The notes beneath the pieces were generated by a model, which searched no databases, was not told the origin of the DNA, and saw only the letters and a list, made by a program, of their open reading frames with translations. The position numbers were made by a program, and so were the translations under genes. A stretch of 64,000 nucleotides of DNA. Origin: Anoplopoma fimbria. Taxonomy: Eukaryota; Chordata; Actinopteri; Perciformes; Anoplopomatidae. Positions 46,466 to 58,281 of this stretch are shown piece by piece (the stretch's first letter is position 1; each line of letters begins with the position of its first letter). The stretch spans positions 26,913,223 through 26,977,222 of the forward strand of contig NC_072450.1 in NCBI RefSeq assembly GCF_027596085.1. The letters are read 5' to 3'.

Positions 46466-47515
46466 ATTACATTACATTACATTACAGTCATTTAGCAGAC
46501 GCTTTTATCCAAAGCGACTTACAGGAAGTGTATTCAACATAGGTATTCAAGAGAACTACTAGTCACCAGAAGTCATAAGGGCATCTCCTTTCTTAAACAA
46601 GCATCTTAAAGCATAAACCAGAGCAAAAGTATAGTGCAGAGGCAAATTACTACGAAAACAATAATTGCAACAGACTAATCCGAATATAGTAAGTGCTACA
46701 AACTACTACGAATAGGATAAGTGCAGTAAACGAATACAAATTCAATAAGTGCAGCGAACTGATACGAATACAGTAAGTGCAACAACTAATACGAGTGCCA
46801 TAAGTGCTACGAGGAAGACTCAGGGTAGTGCTTCTTGAAGAGGTGAGTTTTCAGCCTGCGCCTAAAGATGGGCAGCGACTCTGCTGTCCTGACGTCAGTG
46901 GGGAGTTCATTCCACCACTGAGGGGCCAGGACAGAGAAAAGCTGTGACCGGGTGGATCGGCCGCAGGGACCTCTGAGCGACGGGGCAACCAATCGCCCGA
47001 GGCAGCAGAGCGAAGTGGTCGGGCGGGGGTGTAGGGCTTGACCAAGGCCTGGAGATAGGAAGGAGCTGTTCCTTTCACTGCCCTGTAGGCTAGCACCAGA
47101 GTCTTAAACTGGATGCGAGCTCTTACAGGGAGCCAGTGTAGAGAACGGAGAAGGGAAGTTGTGTGGGAGAACTTGGGGCGATTGAACACCAGACGTGCTG
47201 CAGCTTTCTGGACAAGCTCCAGAGGTCTGATGGCCGACGCCGGGGCTCCGGCAAGTAGTGAGTCGCAGTAGTCCAGGCGGGAGATGACCAGAGCCTGGAT
47301 GAGCGCCGTCTCCTCAGTGAGGAAGGGGCGAATCCTCCTGATGTTGTAGAGGAGGAATCTGCAGGAGCGTGTGACCGATGCAATGTTTGCTGAGAACGAC
47401 AGTTGGTCGTCCAGGGTCACACCCAGATTCATCATCAATGGTGATGGACAGGTCTCGGTGCGGGCAACCCTTCCCCGGGAGGAAGAGTAGCTCGGTTTTG
47501 TCCAGGTTGTCCAGG
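46466..47515 (-). mobile_element. 5'-truncated L2-clade LINE, copy C, with deletion and frameshift
   Basis: Same family and orientation as copy A, but it reaches further 5', to a KTELLFLPG-type stretch on the minus strand near 47460-47510. Three lesions are visible against copy A. A base is lost near 46994-46999 (TCGCCCGAG against TCGCCCCGAG), shifting the frame. Six bases (two codons, QV) are missing near 47304. At about 47430 the sequence jumps from the NLGVTLDDQ region to a stretch that should lie further upstream, so an internal segment is deleted. The 3' part has five tandem units (about 46668-46805) and the usual hairpin and ATGTA tail. The 315-codon frame over it is a mosaic of shifted LINE frame and flanking DNA. 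Confidence 0.9.
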
Positions 47516-47870
47516 TATAATGAGCAAGAATGTATGACAGAATATTAACGATATGTGTGGACAAGTTTATAGTGCTTAGTGGACTGAAATTACTAGAATT
47601 CCCCCCTAATTGGTTGCAGAATCTGTTGTTTTGGTCAGAGTCAACTAAAAAAATATTGTTTTGATTAGTCCTTTTTGTGTTTTTTATGCTGAATAACATA
47701 TTTCCACGAATGTTATGATAAATTATCGGGTAAATACAAAATTTAAAGTGGTGATTCTTTTTTGGAGAAACAGATCTGTCAATTAAATCGATCACCAATC
47801 ACTAATCTATTAGACAACAAAATCATATGAATGTTAGTTGACTAACAATGTCTTTATCTAGTACAGCCCC
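47516..47870. mobile_element. Possible hAT-like relic
   Basis: Read on the minus strand, it begins AGGGGCTGTACTAG and continues with AT-rich blocks such as TTAGTCAACTAACATTC and ATTAGTGATTGGTGATCG that resemble fish hAT elements with a GGGCTGT-type terminus. The other end is not resolved and may be interrupted by L2 copy C. Low-confidence assignment. Confidence 0.3.
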
Positions 47871-48578
47871 TAGTAGGGGTTGGGGGGTTTGCGATTCTCT
47901 CTTGAAAGATTTTGACTCGATGCAGAAAACTCAATAATCCGAAATTTTAAACTCAATTAAACTAAACGTTTTGATCGCAGGTAACAATTATGTGCCACAG
48001 GGCTGTCCATTCCTCACCGCTGCCCCTGAACACAACACATGTAATACACATGTCATAGTTCTAAACTAGGCTAAATAATAGCAGAGTTTTTGGTGAAGGG
48101 GCTGAGCTTGTGCAGCCGCTTATGGATACAATCCAACCAATGAGAGCTGAACTCTATATTATTTATTTGTTAATAAGGGCAGCTTGTTATGTCAAATGAC
48201 TCAGAACATGCTCAATTCTGTGTTTTTACTACGAGGATCCTGCCGCAGGATTGCAATTCAAATTTGATTTATTTTACTGTTGGTTCCCTTTGAAATGCTG
48301 GGAAATGTAACCCCTTCAGCTTCAACACAACTCTTATATTTGTTCCTAATATTAAATTAATAAAAGATAACAGAAGTAAATCCATCTGGTTTTTTTTAAT
48401 TATGACTCATTACAAATATGCAGTGTTTTAAAAAATGGCAGATATTCACAGTGAGAAAAAATAAATCATGTACAAATCTTGAGTCAAGATGAATAGTTTA
48501 ATAATTGAATCATAGCCCTCTTAATCGTAGTAGAATCAAATCGTGAGGGGCCTAGAGATTCCCTTTCCTAGCCCCTAG
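47871..48578. mobile_element. TIR-bounded repeat (TAGGGGT...GATTC family)
   Basis: Left end TAGTAGGGGTTGGGGGG and right end TTCCTAGCCCCTAGTC are inverted relative to each other (TAGGGG core). Next to the right end on the minus strand, GGGAATCTCTAGGCCCCTCA followed by CGATTTGATTC matches a fish MITE type that begins TAGGGGTGGGAATC. The interior is A/T-rich and has no transposase. A related fragment lies at about 56440-56640. Confidence 0.5.
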
Positions 48579-51500
48579 TCATTAAACTTAAAACAGGGTG
48601 AATAGCAAGGGAGAGTGAAGGAGACACAACTTCACCTTTACTCGTCTGCATCGAGTGAGGAAGAGGAGCGCGACCCCCCTACTGGAGCCCCGAGGCATCA
48701 GATCGAACGCACAATTAACCGACACAGTCCATTAGTCTGAACCACTGGCTGCATAGTCTCAATCGTGACCAGTACTAATCCACAGAGATAATCTAGAATC
48801 TACATGTCCTTAAAATGCCCTTATAACCAAGACAAGAGAAGTATTTCAGTCACATGACTACAACACCTGTCCAGCCGTTATTTAACCTTCACTGGTTCCA
48901 CTAAGACAGAGCTGATATAAATGCATAGAGCTGCTCAGTACAGCCACAGCTGCTCCTGTTTGCCACTGGGTAGCTTTACAGGACTGAAATGGAACTTTTT
49001 AAAGCTCCACAGAGCGGGTTCAGCTGCCGACAGCCCAAACTGGCAGCAAGAGGTAACTGTAAAATGTCATTGTAAAAAAAAAATGAGATGAAAATCATGG
49101 GTCCGTAGCGGGGAGCTGCTTATAGCTCATAAATTCTTAGCAACTGGTCAATATCAAAAGATATCACAGAGGGATAACAGAGGAAAGTACTGTATCAAAT
49201 AATACATTTATGGTTTCCATTTCATTTACAAAAAAAAAAAAAAAAAAAAAAAAAGGTAAAATATCCTCTCTTATTCTCCAACACTGTTATGCGTCATCGG
49301 TCTGTGATGTTCACCACACGGCGGGGGATTTTTTGATGATTTTATTTCTGGATGCACCCGGTTCTTTCACTCTGCCTCACCTGCTTCTACTTCATGTTGT
49401 GGTTTCCTACATTTCCCAGGATGGCCTTTGAAGAATCCCAGAGAACTACATCCTTTCATCCAGCTGTTGCTTTTATATGGAGGGAGGAAAAAGATGAGAC
49501 AATAGCAATGAAGAACGATATTCATAGAATGTAGACGTTGGCCCTTTCATTGAGCTCCATGCCGGTTTAGCTTGTCGTATTAACATCTCGGTATGTTACC
49601 TTATTAACTAGCATTGCATTTTAGTGTGTAGCTAATGCCATGTCTGTTTCACAACATTACTGCAAAACTACTTGACTTATGACTTTACACATTATCACCA
49701 GGGATTCACAATTAAATTCATGTTTAAACTGAGTTATGTGCAGAAACAAAAGAGGCAGAAAACTTTGTGTTGAGCTCAACTGCAGGATATTTCCTGCAGA
49801 AATAACCACTTATGGCGTTTATTTTGCAAAGTAGAGCACAAAGTACAACGGACTCGGAATTGACTTAATACTTAAAGACAAATCTAAATGATTAAAATAA
49901 GATTTCAGTTATTTTTACTTATTTTGTTGCGACTAAACTGATCCATAGCTCCATAATGAACTGCACAATGACTTTTTGACCATTATCTACGTCTCACATT
50001 TTCAACCCTTTACATTTGCTTGATAATACGCACATTAACACAATGCAGGCCAGGTTGGATTATCTTAACCCTTTAAGTTCAGTCACAGTTTTTGCCCAGG
50101 GAGATCCAAGGTGATAGTCCCCAAGGGTACGTGTCCTCACATCACCTCACAAACCAACACATTTGGAAATAACTATCAAAAGCACCGTTTCATGTCTGGA
50201 AGTGAAACTTTTCAGTTTGAGATCTAAGTGCTTTTCAAATTGCTGCTTTTATTCCTTTTTATATTGTACGCTGCCTGTTCTGAGGGAAGTGATTTTCTTC
50301 TTTTCCATTCTGTGATTAGATCAAAGTACGGTGCCTGAATGTGCATTCATTTGTATAATTCTCGCACGCTCTCTACCTACATAAAAAAAAAAAAAAAAAA
50401 AAGAGAAAAATCTGTCAGAGTGGCTTTTTTTTTTTTGTCATACTAGAGTTTTGATAAACAAAATTACATTGTTTTAACAAGAACAAATGGCATGCTTACT
50501 GCTTTTGATGTCGTGCTGGCAAAACAAAATCCATATGCGTGTGTGCGTGTCTACGTGACGATTATGTCTACGCTCGCGTGGCAGATGAATATTGCAGCGC
50601 AAATTGATCACTCTGTAGAGTTGCAAATTTGATGAAACGCTCAAGGCTGATTTCCGCAACAGCTCTTGTATAAGTCATGAGAGCACTTTAGGTGGGGGGG
50701 GGGGGGTTAAAACTGTGAAGGAAACAAAAGCCATCCATTTACCTCATTAGTGTGCGTGGAGAATCTTGACGGGCTTTGAAGAGAACGTGCTGGCGTAGCT
50801 AAATCAGCTTAAGGGCCCGAAAAGCAGACATTCAAGGCAGGCAACCAAACATCTTCCCAGAGTGATAAACAACCTCGCCTTGGTTGGGAGGATTGGAAAA
50901 AAAATATGAGAGATACTTTGCTCCATTTTTCAAGTACTACTGTTATAGTTTCCTTAGTTAATCTTCATGTTTGCCTCCAAGCCGGCATTAACGCGGCTGA
51001 CGACAGGTTTTCTGCTGATTCACTGACGACGGCGCTCAATCGAAAAACAAAGACTCTCGGCTACTTGCACACACTCGTGTTGTCTACAAAAGCAGAAGGA
51101 AAAAAAAAACTGCATCTATGCCGTTAGCAGAGGGGTCGAGTCTTCGGTTCATTGGGGCGACACTGAGAGGCGGGAAAATGCACGCCGGGTTAATTCTCCT
51201 CAGCTTTAAAGGTGAAACGGTTGTTTGATTTGGCGACGCATCTCTCAGACATGAACCTCGTTAAAATGATTTGCTGGAGCTCGGCTATTAACCAAGCAAA
51301 AACGAAACGACGAGTTGGAAAATGAAATCCAAAAACAAAAAACAATCCCGTCTGATTAACCGGCCTGGCCTCCTTTTCATCGACAGGCTGCCGGAAACAA
51401 GCAGGTATGTGTCATTTGGCAGGACAGAGCCAGTGATGATGGCTTCAGAGAAATAAAATCTCAATCTGTCATCATGTCTTTTCTTTCCCTTATTTTCCCC

Positions 51501-51954
51501 TTTGGCAGGAACTTCCAATGCCATAAATCGTTGCTTTCTAAAATCATTTAGGAATGATTTTAATTGACTTTTTCGTGAACCCCACCCAGGTCAAACGTGA
51601 GGACACCGTTGTAGGTGGCGTAGCGGTCACAAACTCGATAACTAACACCTTGTGTGTTTTTGTGTTTTTAGCTGAAGCTAATAGTCATTATTATTTTTTT
51701 ATTTTTTTAAATCAGGGTCTATTTCACCCTTCTATACCATGTTAGTGAGCTGGAAGGTTTTATTCAGTCACTCTTTACAATATTCACCCTTATCCTGAAA
51801 ATGGAAATTCACCATAATCAACTTTTCGTGAATGGTGTTGATTACAATTGGCGGTAAAATCGTCCAATCCTGAGTGTCAAACTCTACTTTATTGGTCATA
51901 CGTAGGTTAACAAGGGGGTCAACGATACGATGATTTGTGTTGGACGAGAGAAGC
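48579..51954. other. Non-coding with poly-A runs and a unique-looking block
   Basis: Poly-A at 49230-49254 and 50383-50402, and a G-run at about 50693-50706. About 50750-51540 looks unique (GCCGGCATTAACGCGGCTGA, GACGACGGCGCTCAATCG, GAGCTCGGCTATTAACC) and may be regulatory by texture. No credible gene; the small minus-strand frame at 51288-51524 has no domain. Confidence 0.4.
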
Positions 51955-51976
51955 TTTTTTTTTTTTTTTTTTTTTT
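51955..51976. repeat. Poly(T) tract
   Basis: About 22 T in a row followed by an A/T-rich stretch with AAGATAAAATAAGATGG. It could be the reverse-strand tail of a retroelement, but no body was recognised. Confidence 0.85.
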
Positions 51977-53009
51977 AAATGGTCATAATAATTCAAATAA
52001 AGATAAAATAAGATGGTTAGATGTAATCTAAGACAAGATGACATTAATAAAAAAAATAATATGAAAAAGAGGTGTGTGAAAAAGTAAATTACAGAGTTTA
52101 TCCAACACTAATGAGCAAAAGGAATGAGATATGGATGTAAGAGAATGGAATGAAATAAATGATTTAAATATAGCACTATATTCACATGGATGAAAAAGAG
52201 GGTTTGTGTGTGAGTGAACAAGATTATTGCACATATGACATGTAGCGGTCCAGGCTTCACGACAGCAGTCATGTGGATCATTTGGATTTTTTAAAACCGA
52301 CTCATGAATATCCTAAAAAGCAGTCAACCTCAGGAAAACACTTCTGTTTCTATAAAATAAGCTGTGTGTTGTCTCACACTGTGGACATGTCGCACATCAC
52401 CACATGATGGCAGTGCTGCATGTGAAATATTCCAAACACCCAACACTGGTTTTTGCTTTCAGGAGAACAGTGCACATGTATGTGTAGCTCCCCAATGTGC
52501 TGCTGCTGCCGCCACCTGCCATGCTTCTGTTTTGACACTTAAAGACCCATGAAAGCCACCGCGAGTCTACTCATTAAGCTGCGTGCTGGTATTGACATGA
52601 ATTATGCAGCAGCTTTGATGAACTCAAATCAATGAGATCCATAACGAAGCCGGTCACACAAGCTGCTGTGGGCAGAGTGCTGCTTCCACCTCGGGACTAT
52701 AATATCTCTAACTGGATGACACAAACTGCCGGGGAATGGCTGAAACATTTGGGTTGATGAAATAATCCTCCGCTCTGCTTTTTTTTTTGTTCATATGTAA
52801 ACCATCATAGCCCCCCCACCACCACCACCCCAACCCGATTGGCAGCATATTGTGGATGTATTTTTAATGTAAAAGCACATCAAGGGTTGAGGCGAACATC
52901 TGGGCGGTGATGCTGATGGACCGGAGGAGGAAGGAGGTACGCACAGATGAGAACGTTAAGAACAGACGAGGAAATGGAAGACATACCTTATAGGTTCAGT
53001 AAAACATAA
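51977..53009. other. Non-coding, nothing recognised
   Basis: A/T-rich with a CCA-type simple patch near 52811-52832. No credible open frame. Confidence 0.5.
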
Positions 53010-53760
53010 AAAAAAAAAAAGAATTACCGCCTCTAGTTGTATGCCTCCACCAACCAGTCCTAAAGCAATTTATATCCAAGTCTGTCCAAAGTGTCATCAC
53101 TTCATCTTTTTTTCCTATTAGACATTTGAATTCTTAACTTATGGAAAAAACGTGTGTTTAAATTGTGTTTAAACAGTTCAACCATGAGTCCTATTAGACA
53201 TTTGTGCCAGATTTGAAGAAAATTAGCTCAGGGCGTTCCTGAGATAGGGCTGGGGAGATATGTACAAAATCTAAACCACGATTTAGGTCATTTTTATGTC
53301 TCAATAATGATAGAGATCACAATACAGCATGTTCTCTGGTAATTCAAAAAATAAATAGCGTTGTTGTTTTTCATTTCATAAAGAATTTGAGTGCAAAAGG
53401 ACGAGATTTTCTGAGAAATCTAAAGAGTATGTTCTTGGTTTTCATCAATCAAGACGACGTAGTTGTGTATCACCATATCTCAATATATGACTTTATTGCA
53501 AAATGATACCATTGAAATACAATCAATTATCATATTAAATTATCGCCAAGACCTTTCATTAGACCTCACGAAAATGAGAGCAGAATGACATTGACCTTTG
53601 ACCTCCAGATTCGAATCAGTTCATCCTTCACCCAGGTGGTCATTTGTGACACTTTCGAAGAAATTCCTTCCTGAGATAGTGTTTCCACAGGTATGGACCG
53701 GATGGACGGACAGACAGGCAACCCAAAAACAAAAATAAATAAAAACGCTCACATCCATAA
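53010..53760. repeat. Teleost repeat interrupted by a nested hAT-like MITE
   Basis: The outer repeat shows TGTATGCCTCCACCAACCAG, ACATTTGTGCCAGATTTGAA, GGGCGTTCCTGAGATA and, after the insertion, ACATTGACCTTTGACCTCC, CAGTTCATCCTTCACCCAGG and GGACCGGATGGACGGACAGA. These are consecutive parts of a very common fish repeat. The two halves are split by the element at about 53246-53555. Confidence 0.55.
53246..53555. mobile_element. hAT-like MITE (GGGCTGG..GATAT family), nested
   Basis: Begins AGGGCTGGGGAGATATG and ends TTATCGCCAAGACCTTT, a degenerate inverse of the start; this recalls the fish family whose ends read GGGCTGGGCGATAT. Internal blocks include AATCTAAACCACGATTTAGG and CACCATATCTCAATATATGA. 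It interrupts the surrounding repeat, so it is the younger of the two. Confidence 0.5.
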
Positions 53761-55513
53761 CTCCTTGATCTGGAGTAGCGTTAAACTCACACAAAAAAGA
53801 ATGTTGGATTTTGCGGTATCCGACTGAAACGCCTACTGTGTTGTGGAGGTGATACACAACGATGATTCACAAACCTAATAATAGTTATACACATTTGTCA
53901 TTTCTCGCATTGGCATAAGAACAAGGTGTGTGAACTTCTGCAGTCGATTTAGTGTTGCAGCGTTTGGTCGCTCCACAACGCCTTCCAACACCGAGCACAG
54001 CGTTCCAATGCTGAAAACGTTGCCAACTCTCTTGGCTGAGCAAAAAAAAGTCAGGGGACACCACACACAAGTTTGTAATTCAGTCTGTTTCCTGTGTCAA
54101 AGCGCGGGATCAGACTTGTTTGCATTTATAAGAGCATGAATAATACCAATTTGCCTCCCAAAAGCTTGAACAGCCAAGATGTTGAAATTCTCCACCATGG
54201 TCTGAGAAAAAGAACTTGTTGCCGTTTGCTTTCGAGTATCTGAGTAGCCAAGGACAGTGTGAAATCCACTGACAAGCTCTTTATTTTTTGGCTACAGGGA
54301 CTGAAACTCAATGAGGAACAATGTACGTGCCAGACAAATGCAGAAGGAAGATGTCTAGAAACTCCAGCAGAGTGTTTTGTTACACTGCAAAGAACAAGTT
54401 AGTTTATTGCTAAGCCAAAAATAGAAACCATTCTCCAAATGTTAGAAGTCTATTATTGTAAAGAAAGACATCCTACTCGAAAAAGAAAAAGGATTTCATT
54501 AACACTTTAGCCATATAGCTACATTTGATTGGTCTTTTTCTATCTACATAAATGTATCATAAGGAACACCACGAATGAACGGGCCTCCAACCGCTCACGA
54601 CAACTTAAGTCCTCCTTATTTTGATAGCACAGCTGTAGCACCACGGTCTCCTTCACCTATTCCCCACCCATACAGCTTTGCTTCTCAAACAGAAACAACA
54701 AACACGTAGGAGGAAAATCACTTTGTGTGCTCTGATCCCCTGCCGGTTTAAAACAGCTTGTGTTCTTTACCAATAAAGAAGCGCATCAGGGAACGCGTCG
54801 CCCTCTCAAGTTTTATTCACTTCGGAGCAACTCTCAGAGCTTCGACGACATTGAAAGCGTTTTTTGTTTTTTTTCCATTATCCTCTTCCTTCCTCGTTGC
54901 TGGCAGCTCTCATACAACCCTCCACCCCACACAAAAAAGAAAAGTAAGCCTTCTCTCCAACACTCCCTTTCAATGAATCACCAACACCACCATCTCCTCC
55001 TCCTCCTCCTCCTCCTCTTTTTCACCCGCCGTGTTCTGAACTGCGTCTTCCCTTCGTCAAGCAGCGTGAGCGATGGAAGTGACGGCAGAGACACCTGCCC
55101 TGAACCACCGCTGACAGAGAGAGGGAGGAAAGAAAGAAGGAGAGGAGTGGAGAGGGAGGGAGGGAGGTGCGCTGCCTGATGGGAGAAAACGCACAACGAG
55201 GCAACAAACTTGCAGGGACTATCACTTATAGTGACAGGCCAGGAGGTGCCGTGCTATTAGCAGGCCGCGGGGAAGGCCTCGAGCGCGACGGCCCGTCCCA
55301 CCCACGATGGATGGGCCTCTCTCGCGGGACTAAATTAATACTGGGAGTGGAGTGAATTGCTTTTGGAACAATGTCCTCCTAAGGAGCTAATCAGACAGGA
55401 GTTATCTAGGAGTGCCTGTAGGCTGGCTGGCATGGCCGCGGCTCCGTGGATGCCCGGCAGAAGGCAGGTGCACCACGCCGGCTCGCAGTAGCTCGCTTCC
55501 GAGCAGCACACAG
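53761..55513. other. Non-coding, low-complexity patches
   Basis: A CTC array at about 54993-55018 and a GGGA/GAGG-rich patch at about 55117-55167. Overlapping frames on both strands at 54758-55225 are low-complexity (Ser/Leu/Arg-rich). Parts of 55170-55490 look unique and G+C-rich. No gene recognised. Confidence 0.45.
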
Positions 55514-55542
55514 CGGTGGTGGTGGTGGTGGTGGTGGTGGTG
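55514..55542. repeat. (GGT)n trinucleotide repeat
   Basis: About nine to ten GGT units. On the minus strand this reads as a Thr run in the frame 55335-55565, which lacks other features of a gene. Confidence 0.9.
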
Positions 55543-56439
55543 TTCTCCGACTCAAAAGTTTCCAAGGACAGAGTTATCCTGGTAGAACTTATAGTAAGTA
55601 GTTATAGGGTTTTAAACGCAGCTCGAACGACAAAATAAATGTTGATCTTTCAATAATTGTTTGAAATTGTCTAATTTCGACATTATAGTGGGGGGGGGAA
55701 TAAATACGGCGTAGCATTGGGATATTTTTGTGGCAATATTGTATCGGTACACGAGCAATCTTTTATTATATAGACTATTAGTATTTCAATTAGGAATGTT
55801 GGGATTAAGCGATCAACTGTGTTTATATAAGTCACAGTTTCATAACCATAAGAATGGATAAAAGCAACACTCCAGCCTTAGGTCCTCCAGAAAAGTGCCT
55901 TAAATCAGCAGTGTGGGAGCATTTTGGATATAGAATATGACCAGGGAGTATTATGAAATGCGGATTAATTACACCGTTCACCCATCATAGTGTGAAAAAA
56001 AGTTTTACGTCTGTTGCGTTCAGGGGCAGTGGTAAGGAATGGAAAGCCTGATGTCACAGAATTGTTACAAGTAATCATAAGGTTGAGAGTTGAGTTTAAT
56101 ATTTCTGATTATTGACTTTTCTGCATCAAGCCATAATCATTCAAGAGAGAATAGCGACGCATCTAAGAATGGATTGTTTTACAGATGTTTCAATAAAAGA
56201 GAAGAGCCGTATGGAGGTTCCATTAAGTTACTTTGGTGTGCGTTCAAGCTCCATTCTGTAAAAATGAGTACTTACTAACATTAGCTCAAAGCAACTCATA
56301 AAACATCATTATAATTACTAATGCAAAGATTTTTTTAATAAACAAAAATCAAATCTGTTATTTCCTCATCATTTGAATGTTGAATGAACATTTTTATGCA
56401 TATCCCCACTATAGATGACTTAAACAAAGCAAAAGGAAA
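55543..56439. other. Non-coding, nothing recognised
   Basis: A/T-rich with a short G-run near 55690-55698. Nothing assignable. Confidence 0.45.
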
Positions 56440-56640
56440 TAGTTAATGACGATAATAAATATTATAGTTGATGACGATAATAAAGATTATTCGAAATGAA
56501 CTGAAATGATTTGAACTGAGTGAAAACTTTATCTTATCAGATACAACAGATGTTGACATACTTGAAAATTGGGAATAAATCGCAATAAGATGGTGATAAT
56601 ATCGTATCATGGGGCCTCTGGTGATTCCCACCCCACCAAT
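56440..56640 (-). mobile_element. Fragment of TAGGGGTGGGAATC-type MITE
   Basis: On the minus strand the right end reads GGGGTGGGAATCACCAGAGG, then CATGATACGATATTATCACC and TTATTGCGATTTATTCCC, a widespread fish repeat type. The other end is not resolved. It is related in its terminus to the 47871-48578 element. Confidence 0.5.
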
Positions 56641-57085
56641 ACAGTAATCAGACTTCACAGTGGGGCCTGGACTTTAAACATGGTTGCATCGGTGGTAAAA
56701 ACTTGATTTTCTTATATGAGAAGAAAACCCAGACTGCTGCAAATACATCAGCATTAAGATCATGCCTAACAGATACAAAACACTTCACAAAAGCCTCTGT
56801 CACTTGATGTCTGCGTCCGGGCGCATCACATCAACATTTTCAGACGCAAACTAAATTAACAAAAGCATGAATGTTGCTGAAACCATCGCTGATTCATTCC
56901 ACCAGAAGACCACAACAGAACTCACGAGCCACCACTGCCAAATTGTATTAGTTTTGTTCATCAGACTTTCATACAGCCAGTATCAAATCTGCGTTAGCAA
57001 CTCTAGCAGCTACACAACTGGACTGCAAGAAGAACTGCAGGTGATGCGTCTTGGTGGAGAATCTAAAAACAGCTTATTTTTCCAG
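56641..57085. other. Non-coding, possibly repeat-derived
   Basis: The 73-codon plus-strand frame at 56867-57088 shows no domain. The stretch directly precedes the duplicated segment at 57090 and may belong to the same unassigned repeat. Confidence 0.35.
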
Positions 57086-57089
57086 TAAA

Positions 57090-57150
57090 AGCGCACAAAC
57101 AATGAACATCTGGCGACGGCGCACCAGAATGAAGAAAGAGGGGAGAGAAA
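57090..57150. repeat. Left copy of a diverged direct duplication
   Basis: CACAAACAATGAACATCTGG followed by CGACGGCGCACCAGAATGAA is repeated, with about 15-20 percent difference by eye, at 57711-57770. The two copies bracket a TIR element. Confidence 0.65.
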
Positions 57151-57225
57151 TCTTGGTGTCAGCGCACCATTGAAACACATCTTATTTACTGCTGCAAAAC
57201 CCACAAAAGCCACCAATAACCACTA

Positions 57226-57703
57226 AGGGTGTCACGATTTAGTTTCTAAATCAAAAATCGATGGGAATAAGTTTTGGATTTCAATCTTTGGAGTCAAAAG
57301 CAAAGTTCGGCCACACAGAGTAGTATACAGCCAGCCTGCAGCAGCACTTTTAGAGACTCAACAACTGTTTGACATTCTCAGCCGCAGTTACGCTATGCCA
57401 CTTAAAATCAATTTCTTTGTACGGGTAAAGCAATGTGGGCAACAACAGCGACTGGTGCGTTCAGGTGTACATCATGAACTCTGAGAGAAACTCAAGCTGT
57501 TGTTGTAAAGTACCCTACCGTCATCTAGTAGATTTTCTTTTTGTTGTTTGTTTTCAATTGAGTAGTGAAATAAGTGGTGAAAATATCCATTGTGGTACCA
57601 TGTAGCATCTCTTTTAAAAGAAGAATTTGAAAATGTACATGATAGAGCTGAAATGACCTTAGAATCGAAAGCCAAATAGTGGATATGTAGAATCGTGATA
57701 CCC
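57226..57703. mobile_element. TIR-bounded element (GGGTGTCACGATT ends)
   Basis: The left end GGGTGTCACGATTTAG and the right end GAATCGTGATACCCC are inverted copies of each other over about 15 bp. This is a fish MITE type with ends reading GGGTGTCACGATTC. The 478-bp interior has no convincing coding frame; the minus-strand frames at 57472-57842 cross its boundary. No clear target duplication. Confidence 0.55.
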
Positions 57704-57710
57704 CAAAGAA

Positions 57711-57770
57711 ACACAAACAGTGAGCATCTGGTGACGGCGCACCAGGACGAGGAAAAAGAGAAATATTGGT
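57711..57770. repeat. Right copy of a diverged direct duplication
   Basis: CACAAACAGTGAGCATCTGG followed by TGACGGCGCACCAGGACGAG corresponds to the copy at 57090-57150 and starts a few bases after the right end of the TIR element. Confidence 0.65.
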
Positions 57771-58234
57771 GTACAGAAGAACATCAGAAACATAAACAAA
57801 AGACAATAAAAGGGTAAGAAAAATGTCATTTTTTACAATCAAAGCTTCTATTGAGGTTTTTGAATGAAGCTCTGAATGTCTGTCATTATATTTTACGAAG
57901 TCATCACCCTTAACATATGGTGGAAATGTGATTTTGTATCATTGTGGTTATGTGAATGTACTTTGTGATGCTGTAGGATTGCTGCTAGACCGGCACTTTG
58001 AGTGTTGTTTTTGAAAGAATTAAATGTGAACAGATATGAATTGAGAGCAGAATAATTCATATTTGGATCATTTGGAAATGATCACATATCACTTATCTTT
58101 TTTCAGTTCCTTTTGACTTTTGGACTGAGGACTTTTATTTCACCAGCTGTTTCTCTAAGTTATCAATAATAATAAATTTAATGTCACCTTTATGAATGAA
58201 GCTTTGAACTATTCAGTACAGCCCTATGCTAGTG

Positions 58235-58235
<1 letters not shown>
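57771..58235. other. Non-coding, nothing recognised
   Basis: A/T-rich, no credible frame. Confidence 0.5.

Positions 58236-58279
<44 letters not shown>
58236..58279. repeat. (TA)n microsatellite
   Basis: A 44-bp pure AT/TA array. Confidence 0.95.

Positions 58280-58281
<2 letters not shown>

Noticed and set aside
46851..47798. 315-codon minus-strand frame as an intact gene
   Set aside because: It is L2 copy C with a frameshift and deletion, extended by chance into unrelated flanking DNA.
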